NCBI GenBank assembly: GCA_037127255.1
Contig: JBANSL010000010.1
Coordinates: 32,671,120-32,735,119, forward strand
Reading direction: 5' to 3'
DNA length: 64,000 nt
Source of the DNA: Persicaria tinctoria
Lineage: Eukaryota; Streptophyta; Magnoliopsida; Caryophyllales; Polygonaceae
Position numbers and translations under genes: made by a program. Shown piece after piece: positions 1-11,099 of this stretch (positions are counted from its first letter, which is position 1; every line of letters begins with the position of its first letter). Under the pieces are notes generated by a model. The model made no database searches, had not been told where the DNA came from, and worked only from the letters and a program-made list of their open reading frames with translations.

Positions 1-51
1 TCTTCGACTCATGTTCTTTGGATGTTGTGGAAGGGGTTACCGTTTTCATCA

Positions 52-303
52 TTAAGGTGGCGTGCAGTGAGATTGGCCAGGCTCGTGCACCGGATTCAGA
101 GTGGCCCGCCCCATCGAAGGAGGGAGGTAGGTGAACTCAATGTCGTACAATACCATGTCCACGTCGAATTTGGAAACAATTTTCTCCTTCAATTGGGCGT
201 AACCAATATTCTGTGCCACCACCATTGCTGCAGTACGTGCCTCTCCCTTGAACACCAAGCTCCCACTCCCGGGAGCCCACCAACCGCCGCACACGACGTT
301 CAT
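52..303 (-). pseudogene. short reading frame, possible N-terminal part of a MULE-related protein
   Basis: The 83-codon minus-strand frame begins MNVVCGGWW and contains a stretch (VAQNIGYAQLKEKI, then KFDVDMVLYDIEFTYLP) reminiscent of the ubiquitin-like N-terminal region of plant MULE transposase-like proteins. No downstream zinc finger or transposase core is visible, because the frame closes after 83 codons and the window edge is near. This is a weak family resemblance judged by eye. It could equally be a fragment of an unrelated gene or chance. Confidence 0.25.
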
Positions 304-639
304 ACATACCCTATCACCTGGGGTACGCCACGGGAATAGAGGATCAGCCTAGGGGGTAGTTCTGATATAGGAACGAGGAACAACTACAAAGGAAAGGTAC
401 AAGATGACTTACCCATCGCTGCCACTACCACTCACAATATTGTTGCACTTTTCTTGGATTGGAAAGACAATTGAACACTGTTGGTAGTCCAGACCTGTAC
501 TTTTGGTAGGATGACAATTGTATCGTTTCCTCGGATCCACATGTGCCTTTTCCCCCGTCCTTACCAACTCTCTCCTACTCTGCCTCAGTTTTTGCAGGTC
601 ATGTTGGGGTGTTTGAGTTCATCCTCTCAAGCTTATATA

Positions 640-1260
640 TGTGCTTGGGGAACACCCATTAATGCAATGATTGTATTTTCCCCTCATAAATGCTCCCCCC
701 TTCCCCCAAATGAAGAACCCCGTTTTGGCGCCAAAATTACACTGACAACCCGCCAAAACAGGTTCGGTCAATCCGTTCCAAATTTCTCCAAATTTACAGG
801 TATGGTACGACATTTTAAGCCTATTGGTAGGATAACTATATGCTATTGGTTAGATAACTGTACCATATTGGTCAGACAGATGCTCTCCCTCTCCCCCCAG
901 TGAAGAAGCCTGTTTTGGTGCCAAAATTACACGGACATCCCGCCAAAATCGCTATGGACATCCCCCTCCATATTATCACCAAAATTTCAATGTATGGTAA
1001 GATAAGTTTGTCCTCTCGGCAAGACACATGTATTCTATTGGTAAGATATTTTTCCTCTATTGGTAAGCCAACCGTTTCCAGTTCCAAAAAATGAAGGTGA
1101 TGCTTTGCCCTCAACTTTCCACTCGTCTCCTATGTTGGCTACCTTTTTTGCAGAGCATTTAATAAGGAATGACACCCATCAATCAAGATTTCTTAAGGGT
1201 TGATTGACACCCTTAATTCAATCATTGAAATTTTCCCTCATAAATGCCCCCCCCCCATTT
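640..1260. repeat. diverged local duplications in a gene-free stretch
   Basis: Two short themes each occur twice. A theme around GAAGAACCC/CTGTTTTGG..GCCAAAATTACAC is at about 703-765 and 895-955. A theme around TTTTCCCTCATAAATGC followed by a C run is at about 675-705 and 1228-1255. No convincing coding frame overlaps them on either strand. They read as old duplicated spacer sequence. Confidence 0.45.
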
Positions 1261-1621
1261 TCCTCTTTTATTTGAGCCACACACCATGTCCACCACCTCT
1301 CCCTCCTGATTTCTGTTTGAGGAAATGATGGAGCTACAGTGCACCTCTCCCCTTCACCTGCTACCTCCTATGTCGGTTGGATTTTTGCATTTGCAAAAGT
1401 AGACCACTTTCTACCCCTAGCCAAATTTTTAGGTACATGTCTAGTTTAGCCAATAGGCCCATTTTTTGGTCTAAATACTACCATTTTCTCTTTTAATTTT
1501 GTATTATTATTTTGAAATTTAAATTTTGGTTTTAAAATAAATATTAGGGTATAATATAAATATATTCTTAGATATTTTTATTAATTTTAATTATATATAT
1601 AAATATATATAATTATTTATA

Positions 1622-1808
1622 TATATGCGGGACGGGACGGGATTTGCGGGATGTGAACTCTTCGTCCCGCGTCCCGTCCCGCGTAATTTTTGCGGAACGG
1701 GATCGGGACAGGATTGGATTTTTTTTTTCCTAAATCCCACCGGGATCGGGACGGGATTGGGACGGGATGCGGGACGGGACGGGATTTGCGGGATTTGTGC
1801 CCACCCCT
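1622..1808. mobile_element. hAT-like MITE end with GGGACGGGA repeats
   Basis: GC-rich GGGACGGGA/TCCCGTCCCGC repeats stand out in AT-rich DNA and finish in TGTGCCCACCCCTA, the reverse complement of the TAGGGGTGGGCA start common in plant hAT-type MITEs. A partly matching end (CGGAACGGGATTGAG, then TTTTGTGCCCACCC) occurs at about 47466-47512. The opposite terminus was not found, so only one end is annotated. Confidence 0.45.
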
Positions 1809-1885
1809 ATCTTTAATTTTATAATTTTAAATTTATCGCAAAATTATCAATTTATGATTTTTTTTTTTAATTTTAAAAGGAAAAA

Positions 1886-2022
1886 ATTGACTTACCCGGA
1901 ATCGATCCAAAATGAGCCGAAACCTGGTCAAACTCGGGTTCGAGTCAACCAGAAAATACCCGAAACTCGTATTACCCAGGATCTGAAGTGACCCGATCCG
2001 AATTACCCATTTAACCGGTCTA
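1886..2022. mobile_element. hAT MITE fragment (GACCCGA family)
   Basis: The segment contains motifs such as CGGGTTCGAGTCAACC, TACCCGAAACTCG and GTGACCCGATCCGAA and ends in ACCGGTCTA. It parallels, in the same order, the right half of the complete hAT-type element at 44944-45851, which ends GACAAGTCTA. I see no left terminus, so this is a truncated relative. Confidence 0.5.
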
Positions 2023-2039
2023 GTTTTACCCAAACCGCA

Positions 2040-4518
2040 TCACCAAATAGTTGTCTTTTTCGATTTTCGTTTTTTCTTATGTGTTATGGCGAATATCGAA
2101 CTTCAAATAATTTAATGTTAGATCCATTCAAATTTAGGATCTATTTATGTATAGACCGATTTAAGGTCCTTCTAAAATTCAAAATCCATAAATTTTTATA
2201 TAAAAATCGAAAATGGATCACGTATTCATTACCCTTTTGCATCTCCCAGTCTCCCACCCCACTAGTTGAAGGGAGACTTGAATCCATGTTATAAACCGAC
2301 AAAAGTAGGTTTGTTATCACCCAATTAGTAAGGTCATGTTCATCTATCCAACCTTATGCAATTGACCAATCAAATCAAAATTTTGAGTTTGATTTTCACA
2401 AAATTAATTTGATTTAGTTTACATGGTCCATATAGCCCGAATTTACACGGGAGGAAGTTAGATGAGATGGCATAAACATCTCATATTATAACATGGATTG
2501 TTTTGATTTGTCAAATTCATTTTTATACCAATTTATGTATTGTTAAAAGAGTTTTTCTCTTAATTCAAACTAGTTTTTTTTTCCGAACCTTGTTCGTGTT
2601 TTTCATAATATTTTCGATCGAGTTTGATGTATTAAACAAAATATTCAACACATCAGTTTTCTACTAACATATTGTCCATGCTTCTTGTCATGTTATTCTT
2701 TGAATTTTTTTTTCTTGATATGATCGATACTTCAAATTTGACAAAGAATGGTAAATCAACCGCTTACACACTTCTCCTAATATCTGTCCTAATTGAAGGC
2801 AAAGAAAGGAAACCTTATAGTTTTTGGCTTAAGAAAATTGAGTTTAGATCATCTATGATACTTTATCTATTATACATCATGTTACACCTTTTAAATTGGT
2901 CTAAATTATAAACCGATTTGATAGGTTGAGCATCGAATATTTTTGGTTTTTTCCCATTTGTATTTAATATTGAAAATTAATTTTCATAACCATAATAGAT
3001 TTCATACCATGCTTGTGAAACAGGCTGCATAAAATGATTGATTTATATTTTTAATCATTTTAAGGTCGTGTATATTTTAATTGGAGCCCAATTAATTCAT
3101 TTTTCCCTCTAATAGACCATTCTTTTTAGATTTTTTTTAACTTTTGGTACTTGTTATTCCTATTGTCTTTAATATTGAAATCTAATTTTCATCGTCATAA
3201 TATATTTCACACCATGCCTTTGAATCAGGCTGAATAAAATGTATATCCAATCAAAACATACGACACAATAGCAAGCACAATTTCACTTTAGAGCCAAAGA
3301 CTATCAGTAGAAAGCTTTTTTATATTACTTAGCAAACATCAAACAAAAGTTATTCACACCTTGAACCACAAACAAAATTCCATGAGTATACAATCATCAT
3401 GTATTCCTGTTCTAGGTTGAACTTGTAATCATAGGAGAATGTAAGCATTAGATACAAAGTGATTATCCTACCAAACATAATTGGTTCATAGATCACAAAT
3501 GTTGTTGAAGTACATACTTCAAACAACCAATACAACCATTGAGGCATGAACTCAAACAACTCCAAAATAACTATACATATCATCCCGCAAGTCCCATCTA
3601 AGAAGCCAACTAAATCGCCCTATAGGAGGTTGCATCATATGACAGAAAATTCAACAACACTTTATGTATAAACATCACCCAAAATATAGACAATTCCAAG
3701 ACTATAACAGCACCAAAACATCCCTAAATCAACATTTTCCATGAGGTGATAGTGCTGAAAATTCCATCAGCATGTTCTCCATTCACAACCCAACAGAACC
3801 AAATACAATCTGCATCAAAAGGTTCAACAACATGAGTCGGGAATCGCCACCTTCCAAACATTCAATGAACAACACAAATCCAAAGAAATCAACCCAAAAT
3901 AGCCCTCGAATCACAAATACAACAACCCAAAACCAACCATTAAGACATCAACCAAACAACTACCCAAACTAAAAATATTTAGCAACTCAAATAACTCCTA
4001 AACAATACACAAAAAACCTATAAATCATCATTCGAAGTAAAAATCCATATTTCTCAGCTGAGATGGTTGAAAATAATGAAGAAGAACCATAAATTGAAGG
4101 ATTATGAACAACTTTGATAAGTTTGGATGGAAGAAGACACTCCTTTCTATATTTCAGCTAAGATGGTTGATATTGACGAACCCCTAATGATTTTTATATA
4201 TAAGGTTATAGACTGAATATCATTTTAGTTTGTTGAAAATTGAAATAGTTTTGGATGTCGACAATATGGTCTAAAATAGTTTCCATACTCACATTTGATC
4301 AGGAAGGAAGGTGGAAGATGATCCAAAAATGCATATCAAATTGACCATAAATGTTAAAAAGCTAAAAAAAGACATGTTAATCAGGCGTAACTTAGTTTAG
4401 AATATTTCAACTCTAATTCTCTAAGTAGAAAACGTCATAACCTAAGCTACACCTAATTACCATGTCTTTTAATTGAGAGAGAAACCAAAGATTTTTTACT
4501 TGAGATATATCAAAGATA
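2040..4518. other. AT-rich intergenic stretch with old duplications
   Basis: No gene is supported. A segment at about 2955-3035 (theme TTTAATATTGAAA.. then ATTTTCAT..CATAATA, ACCATGC, CAGGCTG.ATAAAATG) is repeated imperfectly at about 3165-3240. A segment near 2336-2400 (ATCCAACCTTA then TTGACCAATC) resembles one at about 8262-8330. Short ORFs here, including an Asn/Thr/Pro-rich 66-codon one at 3772-3972, have no recognisable features. Confidence 0.5.
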
Positions 4519-4669
4519 GATATTAGCAGTGGCGGAGCCAGGATTTATATGCGGGGGGTGCTAAAAAAAATTTGTGATTTTTTTTTGGTGTATAGTTATT
4601 AAGAATTTTTTTAAAGAAAATATTGAAATAACACTAAAATTGTTGTTTTTTTAATTTAAATATAAATAT

Positions 4670-4980
4670 GACATTTTTTTAATGAAATAGTTGATAGAAA
4701 CAAAAAAAATGGAGAGAGAAATCAAGAAGAATTAACAATATAGTAAAACATAATATAACATTTTTTTTAATGAAATAGTTGATAGAATATTTAATGATAT
4801 AGTAAAACATAAATATGACATTTTTTAAGGAAATAGTTGATAGAAACAGAAAAATATAGAGAGAAATCAAGAAGAATTAACAATATAGTAAAACATAAAT
4901 ATAACATTTTGTTAATGAAATAGTTGATAGAAACAACAAAATATAGATAGAAATCAAGAAGAATTAATGAAATAGTAAAA
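4670..4980. repeat. internal A-rich tandem repeat of the hAT element
   Basis: About four imperfect copies of a unit containing GAAATAGTTGATAGAAACA, ATCAAGAAGAATTAA and ATAGTAAAACATAA lie head to tail, with variable unit length (about 60-90 bp). Short minus-strand ORFs here are products of the repeat and are not taken as genes. Confidence 0.75.
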
Positions 4981-4994
4981 GAAATAAAAAGTGA

Positions 4995-5078
4995 AGCATT
5001 TGGGATTTGAACCCAAGACCTCTTGATTCTCCTACCTTCCCTCCTTCCTTCCTTTACCACTTGAGCTAAGCAACCCTC
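4995..5078 (-). other. tRNA-like segment with A-box and B-box inside the hAT element
   Basis: On the minus strand the segment reads GGTTGCTTAGCTCAAGTGGT, a close match to a tRNA 5' end with a pol III A box. After a purine-rich stretch it reads GGTTCAAATCCC, matching the B box/T-arm consensus. The variable central part does not fold into a normal anticodon arm that I can see. This is therefore a tRNA-derived or tRNA-like sequence, not a functional tRNA gene. Pol III activity is not demonstrated. Confidence 0.5.
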
Positions 5079-5225
5079 TTGTTTCAAATATCATTTAAAG
5101 ATGTATATTACCTTAAAAATACTAAATATATGCAAAAAAAATTAAATTTTTTTTGTATTTTTTTTCCGAGCCGGGGGTGCTCGAGCTCCCCCAAGCACCC
5201 CCTTGGCTCCGCCACTGGATATTAG

Positions 5226-5800
5226 TCTTATATATCCTCTCATTTCTTGAGCATAAAAGGGTAAAATATTTAAGCACACCTTTCCAAACATTCCTCAATG
5301 AAGGTGAAAGTCCGAGTCTTGTAACCTGTCTACCCACATCTCAAAGACTCAAACTTATCAGTTGAAGTAAGAACTTTCCTACAAAATGCAGCAAGTGCCT
5401 TCCCCCTACCACCTATCAATAACACTCGCATATAGTTTAACATCAGTGCAATGTAATAACAATGTGAAGAAAAATTTGATAGTATGATGAATTGAGTTAG
5501 AATATCTACCTTTCCATGTACCAAAGGTACCATAAATGTTGTGGAACCTTCCAATTTAGCATTGAACTCCAAAATCCTTGGTGTAGTACGTGCTTGCAAA
5601 GATCTTCAGTATCAAGTTTCTACAATCCATATGCGTATTGAGGCTAAAATGAATGAACAAATAGAAAAGAAAAATGATCTAAAGGCTAAAAGACCAAATT
5701 AGTAGATAGGGACACTTCAAACCTCTGCGAGCATGGGATCGAATTCATTAAGGTTCACATTGGGAGACTCTAATTGCTAGAATTAAAAGTAAATGTAAGC
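5226..5800. other. spacer, nothing recognised
   Basis: No supported gene. The minus-strand ORF at 5330-5599 (89 codons) shows no motif and no clear splice context. Confidence 0.4.
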
Positions 5801-6740
5801 ACTTGATGCATAAAAGAACCTGCAACCATTAAAACAGTTTCAAGTTCCAAGATTCGAGATTTGGGCATAAGCTTTGAATGTTTTCATAGAAATGCTCAGT
5901 AGCTGAAGTATATTTGATAAAGAAGAAGGGGAAGATGTGCAAAGATGAAAGGCATACCTTGGCATTCCCAAATCCAGTCCAATTCGCAACCAAGGGCAGC
6001 GGCGACAATGAATACCTCTCCCAATTGATCGGCAAGGGCGGTGGCGGCTCTGAATTCGAGTTAGGACAATCTACGTGAGAAAACCATTAACGCCCAATTT
6101 CTTAGAATAACACGAAAAACCCTAAATCGATTCCAAATCGAAACAGTTTCTCAGAATAAAAAAAAAACACTAAATCGATTCAAAATCGAAACAGTTTCTC
6201 AGAATCGAAAACAACGCTAAATCGATTCAACCCTAAATCGACCAATTTCTCATAATAACATGAAACAAACAATCTGCGTGCGAAAACCATAAATGACCAA
6301 ATTCTTAGAATAACACGAACAACCCTAAATCGATTCAAAATCGAAACAGTTTCTTATAATCGAAAACAACACTAAATCGATTCAAAATCGAAACAGTTTC
6401 TTAGAATCGAAAATAAAACTAAATCGATGCAATCCTAAATCAACCAATTTCTCAAAATAACATGAAACAACCCTAAATCGATTCAAAATCGGAACAAAGG
6501 CATACCTTGGCGGCCCCAAATCGAGTCCAAATCGGAACAAAGGGAAGCGGGGGAGGCTAGGAATTTCAGGTGCTGGCGGGTGCTCCAAATTCCAGCCCTG
6601 AAACACGGCGGCGGCGGATTGCGCCTGCCTCAAGCAATGACAACCCTTGTGAGGAAGAAGATAATTGGGACTGGGAGGCAATTGGATAGAACGTGGAGGT
6701 GAGAGGGCCGAAGATTTTTGTTTTTAATTTTGCTCAGTAT
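5800..6740. repeat. degenerate tandem repeat with two exon-like duplications
   Basis: The core (about 6100-6490) is an imperfect tandem array built on CCTAAATCGATTCAAAATCG followed by AAACAGTTTCT.AGAAT. It is flanked by two diverged copies of an exon-like segment (about 5950-6045 and 6500-6560). On the minus strand each contains CCAAGGTATGCC, a good splice-donor context. The minus-strand frame at 6382-6681 starts MPPSPNYLLPHKG and runs to this donor. It may be an old first exon, but I do not recognise the protein and it decays into the repeat. Confidence 0.5.
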
Positions 6741-6948
6741 TGGACACATGGCTCAATTTTTTATGAAGACATTGCTTTTAAAATTATAAGTATAAGGGGT
6801 GGATTATATATATACCGGCCAAGTTATGATGCAATGACAATGTCACACGGTGTGAAATAGCAACTCTAATAGCTATGAAAAAATTATCTAAAAAAATCAC
6901 TTTCACAAAAATTGGTCATTTACTTTGTTGCGGTTATTTTCACATGAA

Positions 6949-7397
6949 GCATCGTTTGGTTAAACGTAGGAAGTAGACTTCTCATGAAATAACTTCTCCA
7001 AAATTCTACTTCATGAGAAATGTAAAAATATGTTTGGTTGGAAATAATTTTCCATAAATTCAATTAATGTGTTTTGTTTGGTTAATCATGGAATTTTCAT
7101 AGTAATTTATTTAAAATCACTCTTATAACATTTTGCTTTTTTTTAAAAATCAAAATCTATATGGGCAAAATGGAGAGTTTGTTTATAAAAAAAAAATTAT
7201 AGGAGATTTGGGAAAAGAGAATAGAGGAAGTAGATCTTACCTATCTCCTTCATGGTAACTTAAATTTTACCCTATCATGGGAACTGAAATTCTTAAGTTT
7301 TCCCATTTAAAAAAAAAATATACCAAACACATATATTGACTCTTACTTCTTGAGATTTTAAACTTTCCGGGAAATAGAGAGTTAACCAAACATACCC
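6949..7397. mobile_element. Tourist/PIF-like MITE
   Basis: Imperfect terminal inverted repeats: GCATCGTTTGGTTAAAC at the left and GTTAACCAAACATACCC at the right (complement GGGTATGTTTGGTTAAC). TGTTTGGTTAA-type ends are common in plant PIF/Harbinger MITEs. A clean 3-bp target duplication is not visible. The flanks on both sides carry a similar sequence (TTGTTGCGGTTA at about 6925 and 7421), suggesting a local duplication around the insertion. Confidence 0.5.
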
Positions 7398-7399
7398 TA

Positions 7400-8010
7400 A
7401 ATTGGCCAAAAACAAACATTGTTGCGGTTACTTTTCAGAAAAATCATTGCCTCCGACCCTCCACCACGAAAACCCATTCTTTTTTTCTTTGGAGAAACTA
7501 ACTCAAATTCTCACAAAGCCACCCATAATTTAGGTTTTACTTCATAAAACTATCATACTTTACATGATTAATTTCCTCTCCCTTCTTATTGAGATTGAGA
7601 CGTGAAAAGATAAGTGTTACACATAAAAAGTACGGAGTAAACATGCTAGTATATAAACCGAGGAGTTACTCCTATTGCTAATTGATTTTATGATGACATT
7701 CACTCAACTTGTATACTAGACTACTAGCATTTGTGCGCTCGTGTAAACGATCCTCAGTCATCGGCTTGAGTCAAACTTTGATACTCTCACTCTCCTGGTC
7801 TCTCATTTTATGAGAAATGATAAATTATGAGTTATTTTTGTCAAATATGAAGTGATTTTGTAAGAAATGAGAAAAATGTTTCTTTAAAACAGAAGAAGAA
7901 GAAGTGGTAGTTCATTGATAAAGAGCATAAAATGATTGATTTCACAAAACTTGTCATATTTTATTTATAGCGAGCACTTCTTTAGTTTTTTACTTAAATG
8001 TTTATCATTT
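7400..8010. other. spacer, nothing recognised
   Basis: AT-rich sequence without a supported gene or clear repeat structure. Confidence 0.4.
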
Positions 8011-8014
8011 GCCT

Positions 8015-8180
8015 TCGCTGGTTTCGATCTTCGTTTTCTAGTTTGTTCGTGGTGGATTTGTCTTTGTTGATTTGTATGTATTTCGGTTCTTTCATAACAG
8101 TTTATCCGTTGACGTTCTTTCAGCCTCTCGTCTCACCGGATATGTCTAATGAGTCAAATTCTTTCCAGTTTTAAAAAAAA
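8015..8180 (+). mobile_element. family X retroelement, copy A (3' fragment)
   Basis: The segment contains the conserved 3' module of family X: CAGTTTATCCGTTGACG, CAGCCTCTCGTCTCACCGG, then ATGAGTCAAATTCTTTCC and a short A run (TTTTAAAAAAAA). The same order of motifs is found at about 49205-49300 on this strand and in reverse at 9706 and 58905. The 5' part seems lost, as expected for a 5'-truncated non-LTR retroelement. Confidence 0.6.
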
Positions 8181-8379
8181 TTCTCGAAAATGATCTAATT
8201 ATCAAATACTCCGTAGCATCTCTCCTTTAGTCTTACTATCAAATACAGGAATAACTTGGCATATCCAACCTTACGTAGTTGACCAATCTATCAAATTGAA
8301 ATCTTGGGCTTGGTTGAGGCATTCCAACCCTTAGTCAAACATATGAACATATGATTTCACATCCCGAAACATTATTGAG

Positions 8380-9660
8380 TTTTTTTTTAATCAGGTAATA
8401 ATTCGGGAGGAATAATCTTACCCGAAAGAATCCTTGCGGATGAAGTCTTGAAGACATGAATCAGAGTAAATGTCAAGGCCCCTGACAGAGCGGCAAAGAT
8501 GTGCAACCTTATCAGCCACTCTGTTGCCATTACGGGGCACGTTAGAGAAGGAGACTTCTCTCACACTCGACAACAATGTTTTGATATCGGCCATCACTAA
8601 TTCAATTTCTCATGGGCATGTAGAATTTGTTTTTAAATGATTTATGATTATAAGGGAGTTTCCTTTGATTTGTAACTTGTTTATACCAAGTGTGCGGATT
8701 TGGATTAAACCATGTCTTGGTGTCAATGCTTCTATTTTCAATGGGTTCTGGTTACCAATTCTGTCATATCCGATGTGTATCGTTCTCCCTTCCCAATCAC
8801 GAATGATATAGCCAATTGAGCTATCTTTGTTATTAAGTGTGGATCCGTCGAAGTTTATTTTAAACGTGCCAACAGGTGGTTTTTTCCATCTAACAGTTTT
8901 CCGTCGAATTGTTGACTGAGAGTGATTTGTAACATTAGCATTCTGAGTATTCTGGATATCATCATCCTTGTCATAGAAAGAGTTTTTTTTGTTTCCAATT
9001 TTCCAAGTGAGTGGTGATGCTATGATTAACAGATTCCTGGTTTAGAATGGATTCATTTCTTAATATCGTTTGATTTCTAATGTACCATATTATCCACCAA
9101 ATAACTACTAATTTTTCTATTTCAGTTTTTGTAAGAATGCTTCCGATCATTGACAAGATATGGAGGAAATCTCTCGAATTTGCAATCATGTTGGCTATAG
9201 CCTGATTTGTACCTAAGATTGGTGGAAGATGGCTTAGAGAAAACTGGCATTCCAGAAATAGATGTGTTTCATCTTCGAACTCACTATTGCAAAGTACACA
9301 AGTTGTTGGAACAGAAACCCCTTTTTGGGATAGACGGGATGTCGTTGGAATACCCTTCTGTCCGAGTTTCCAAATGGAGTTCTTAATTTTTGGTGATGTG
9401 TCAATTTTCCAAGTCCATGAGTTGTTGTCTTCATTTTGGCGGTTAATTTTTGTGATCAGTTTATAGGCGCTGACTGTTGTAAACCAACCCTCTCTATCTG
9501 GCCACCAATAAAGTCTGTCCTCAAATGTATTCATCGGAAGGGGGATATCCAAAATTTCTTTTACTATACTTTGAGGGATTGTGTTTAACAATTTTTTCTC
9601 CCACCATTTTCCTCCTAATATATAGTCATTATTGAGCCTATTCGCTACAAAATAGATGGT
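8380..9660 (-). mobile_element. 5'-truncated L1-type LINE (zinc-binding and RNase H part)
   Basis: On the minus strand the piece starts in the C-terminal part of a LINE ORF2 and ends in a poly(T) run at 8380-8388, the complement of the poly(A) tail. The 206-codon frame 8971-9591 has the zf-RVT region: DRLYWWPDREGWFTT, WTWKIDTSPKIKNSIWKL, and a C-x2-C..H-x4-C cluster around CVLCNSE..ETHLFLEC. Its coding continues upstream to about 9660. RNase H remnants follow at about 8400-8960. Endonuclease and reverse transcriptase are missing. A 10-mer CATTATTGAG near both ends (8370, 9626) lies inside apparent coding sequence on the right, so I do not call it a TSD. Confidence 0.8.
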
Positions 9661-9705
9661 TTTGATTTTTTAAAATTATCATATATAGTTTTTTTTATGT
9701 TGAGA

Positions 9706-10230
9706 TTTTTTTTTGATAAGGTAATAATTCGAAGGCTAAATAGATCTGGCTCATCGAGAGACCGACAACGTCAACAGACAGCAACCGTCAAACATACAAT
9801 GATAAAATAAAATGGTGCAATACAAAGGTGACAAACAAACAACGCTAGAAGAACATATGAGCCTAATCCAAAAAAGCTTAGGACAACGAAGACAAAACCA
9901 AAGCCAAGCGCCACCAAGCGATGACACCGCTGGCCAGCGGTACATCAGGAATCCCTGTAGGTGATGCAGACGAACCTCCAAGAAATGTCTAGTACACGGA
10001 GTCGTCCCAATGCACACCGCCACAACCCCAGACAGACCCGACACCAGACGTCAGAGCTCCAACTCAGATTAGGACTGCCAAGAACAACAAGAAACACCAC
10101 CGAGAACCACCATAGCAGAGAGCGCACTTGCAAGCCCTTTCGAGAGTTTATCAAGACCCTTTTGGGATTTTTATCCAACCCACCCTTTCGGAAATGTTGT
10201 CAACCCTTTAGGAAATTTTGTTAAAACACT
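9706..10230 (-). mobile_element. family X retroelement, copy B
   Basis: It starts with a T run at 9706-9714 (complement of a poly(A) tail), then GATAAGGTAATAATTCG and GGCTCATCGAGAGACCG. In reverse complement this gives the family X 3' module (GACGGTT..CTGT, then CTCTCGATGAGCC). The body holds no clear protein frame. The right boundary is uncertain because the sequence grades into short degenerate repeats. Confidence 0.55.
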
Positions 10231-10260
10231 TTCGGGATTTAGATATGGCCTTTTCGGGCG
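10130..10260. repeat. degenerate short tandem repeat (CCCTTTCGGGATTT theme)
   Basis: Five imperfect units of about 20-28 bp follow the theme CCCTTT(C/T)GG(G/A)A(A/T)TTT, with variable spacers. No coding capacity was recognised. Confidence 0.5.
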
Positions 10261-10316
10261 CTTTAAAAATATTTTATTTTATTTTAAAATGACATCACCC
10301 TATCATTGGATCTAAA

Positions 10317-10420
10317 GGACCCAAAGCTTGGGTCTGGAGGACCCAAAGCTTGGGTCTGGAGGACCCAAAGCATGGGCCCAAATGACCCAAAGCTTGGGCC
10401 CAAAGGACCCAAAGCTTGGG
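10317..10420. repeat. minisatellite of palindromic GGACCCAAAGCTTGGG units
   Basis: Five consecutive units of about 20-22 bp, each containing GACCCAAAGCTTGGGTC or a close variant. The unit core CCCAAAGCTTGGG is itself nearly palindromic. The minus-strand ORF across it (10295-10492) reads as LGP/LWVL-type repeats and is not considered a gene. Confidence 0.8.
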
Positions 10421-10679
10421 CAAAAAGAAGCAAGGAAGAGTGAGAGCAGCACAACTAAGACAACGATCCAGCCGACGAAGAGAACTTGCCAAAGAAAAAT
10501 TACTTAAAACTTAATTTCGATAATTCCCTACTGTTTAATGGGGATGCATCTTTTGACTTTGACTTTGTTATCAGAGATTAGTAGATTACCCGGCAAATGT
10601 GATTAACCTGAAGGCGAGAAGGTGTTTCAGTGGTTTGGTCCTCAAAGCAAAGATTTTTTTTAACAGTAGACAAAGAGTT

Positions 10680-11090
10680 TGATGTACTACTGACATCCAT
10701 GATCATCTAACAAGATGATGTTCTGGAACTCACAACAAGAACTCAAAATAAAATTACAACTCAACTGAGATTTCGCAAGAAAATCAGTTGCACAATTCGC
10801 CTCTCTATAGCAATGCTGGAATGTAATCATCTCAAAATCTTCGCTTAATGAACGGATTTCTTAAACTAATTGCACCACCTCTCACAGTATATTGTTCACC
10901 TGATTAATGGCATTGATAACGATTGAGCAATAACTTTCAACTATGACTTTCCGTATCCCAAGCTCCGTTGCCAGTCTTATACTTGCATATACTGCAAACG
11001 CTTCTGCTAGGATGATAGAACTTATCCTAACATTACATTTATGTATCCGAATAACTTGACCAAAATTATTCCTCATAATGCACCCAAAGC
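10680..11090 (-). pseudogene. LINE RNase H remnant
   Basis: Minus-strand fragments read ILAEAFAVYASIRLATELGI and KVIVESYCSIVINAINQV. After internal stops comes HCYREANCATDFLAK, the plant LINE RNase H pattern (A-E-A, E-S/G-D, REAN..AD). The reading frame is broken by stops near 10860-10880. It is a decayed 3' fragment of a LINE; the 3' tail was not resolved. Confidence 0.7.
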
Positions 11091-11099
11091 AGAGACTTT

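Larger units (their letters stand above)
4527..5217. mobile_element. non-autonomous hAT element with perfect 8-bp TSD
   Basis: The termini are inverted repeats: CAGTGGCGGAGCCAGG at the left and the complement of CAGTGGCGGAGCCAAGG at the right, each followed by a G-rich GGGGGTGCT block. Both sides are flanked by the identical 8-mer GATATTAG (4519-4526 and 5218-5225), the target duplication length of hAT transposons. The 691-bp element has no transposase. Its interior holds about four copies of an A-rich repeat and a tRNA-like segment, both listed separately. Confidence 0.88.

Noticed and set aside
3772..3972. 66-codon Asn/Thr/Pro-rich ORF
   Set aside because: Low complexity, no start context and no known domain; typical of A/C-rich spacer.
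4995..5078. A functional tRNA gene
   Set aside because: A- and B-box-like sequences are present, but the central part is purine-rich and shows no credible anticodon arm; it sits inside a transposon.
8370..9636. CATTATTGAG repeated at both ends of the truncated LINE as a target duplication
   Set aside because: The right copy falls within sequence that still translates as LINE ORF2 (LNNDYILGGKWW), so it is probably internal and chance.
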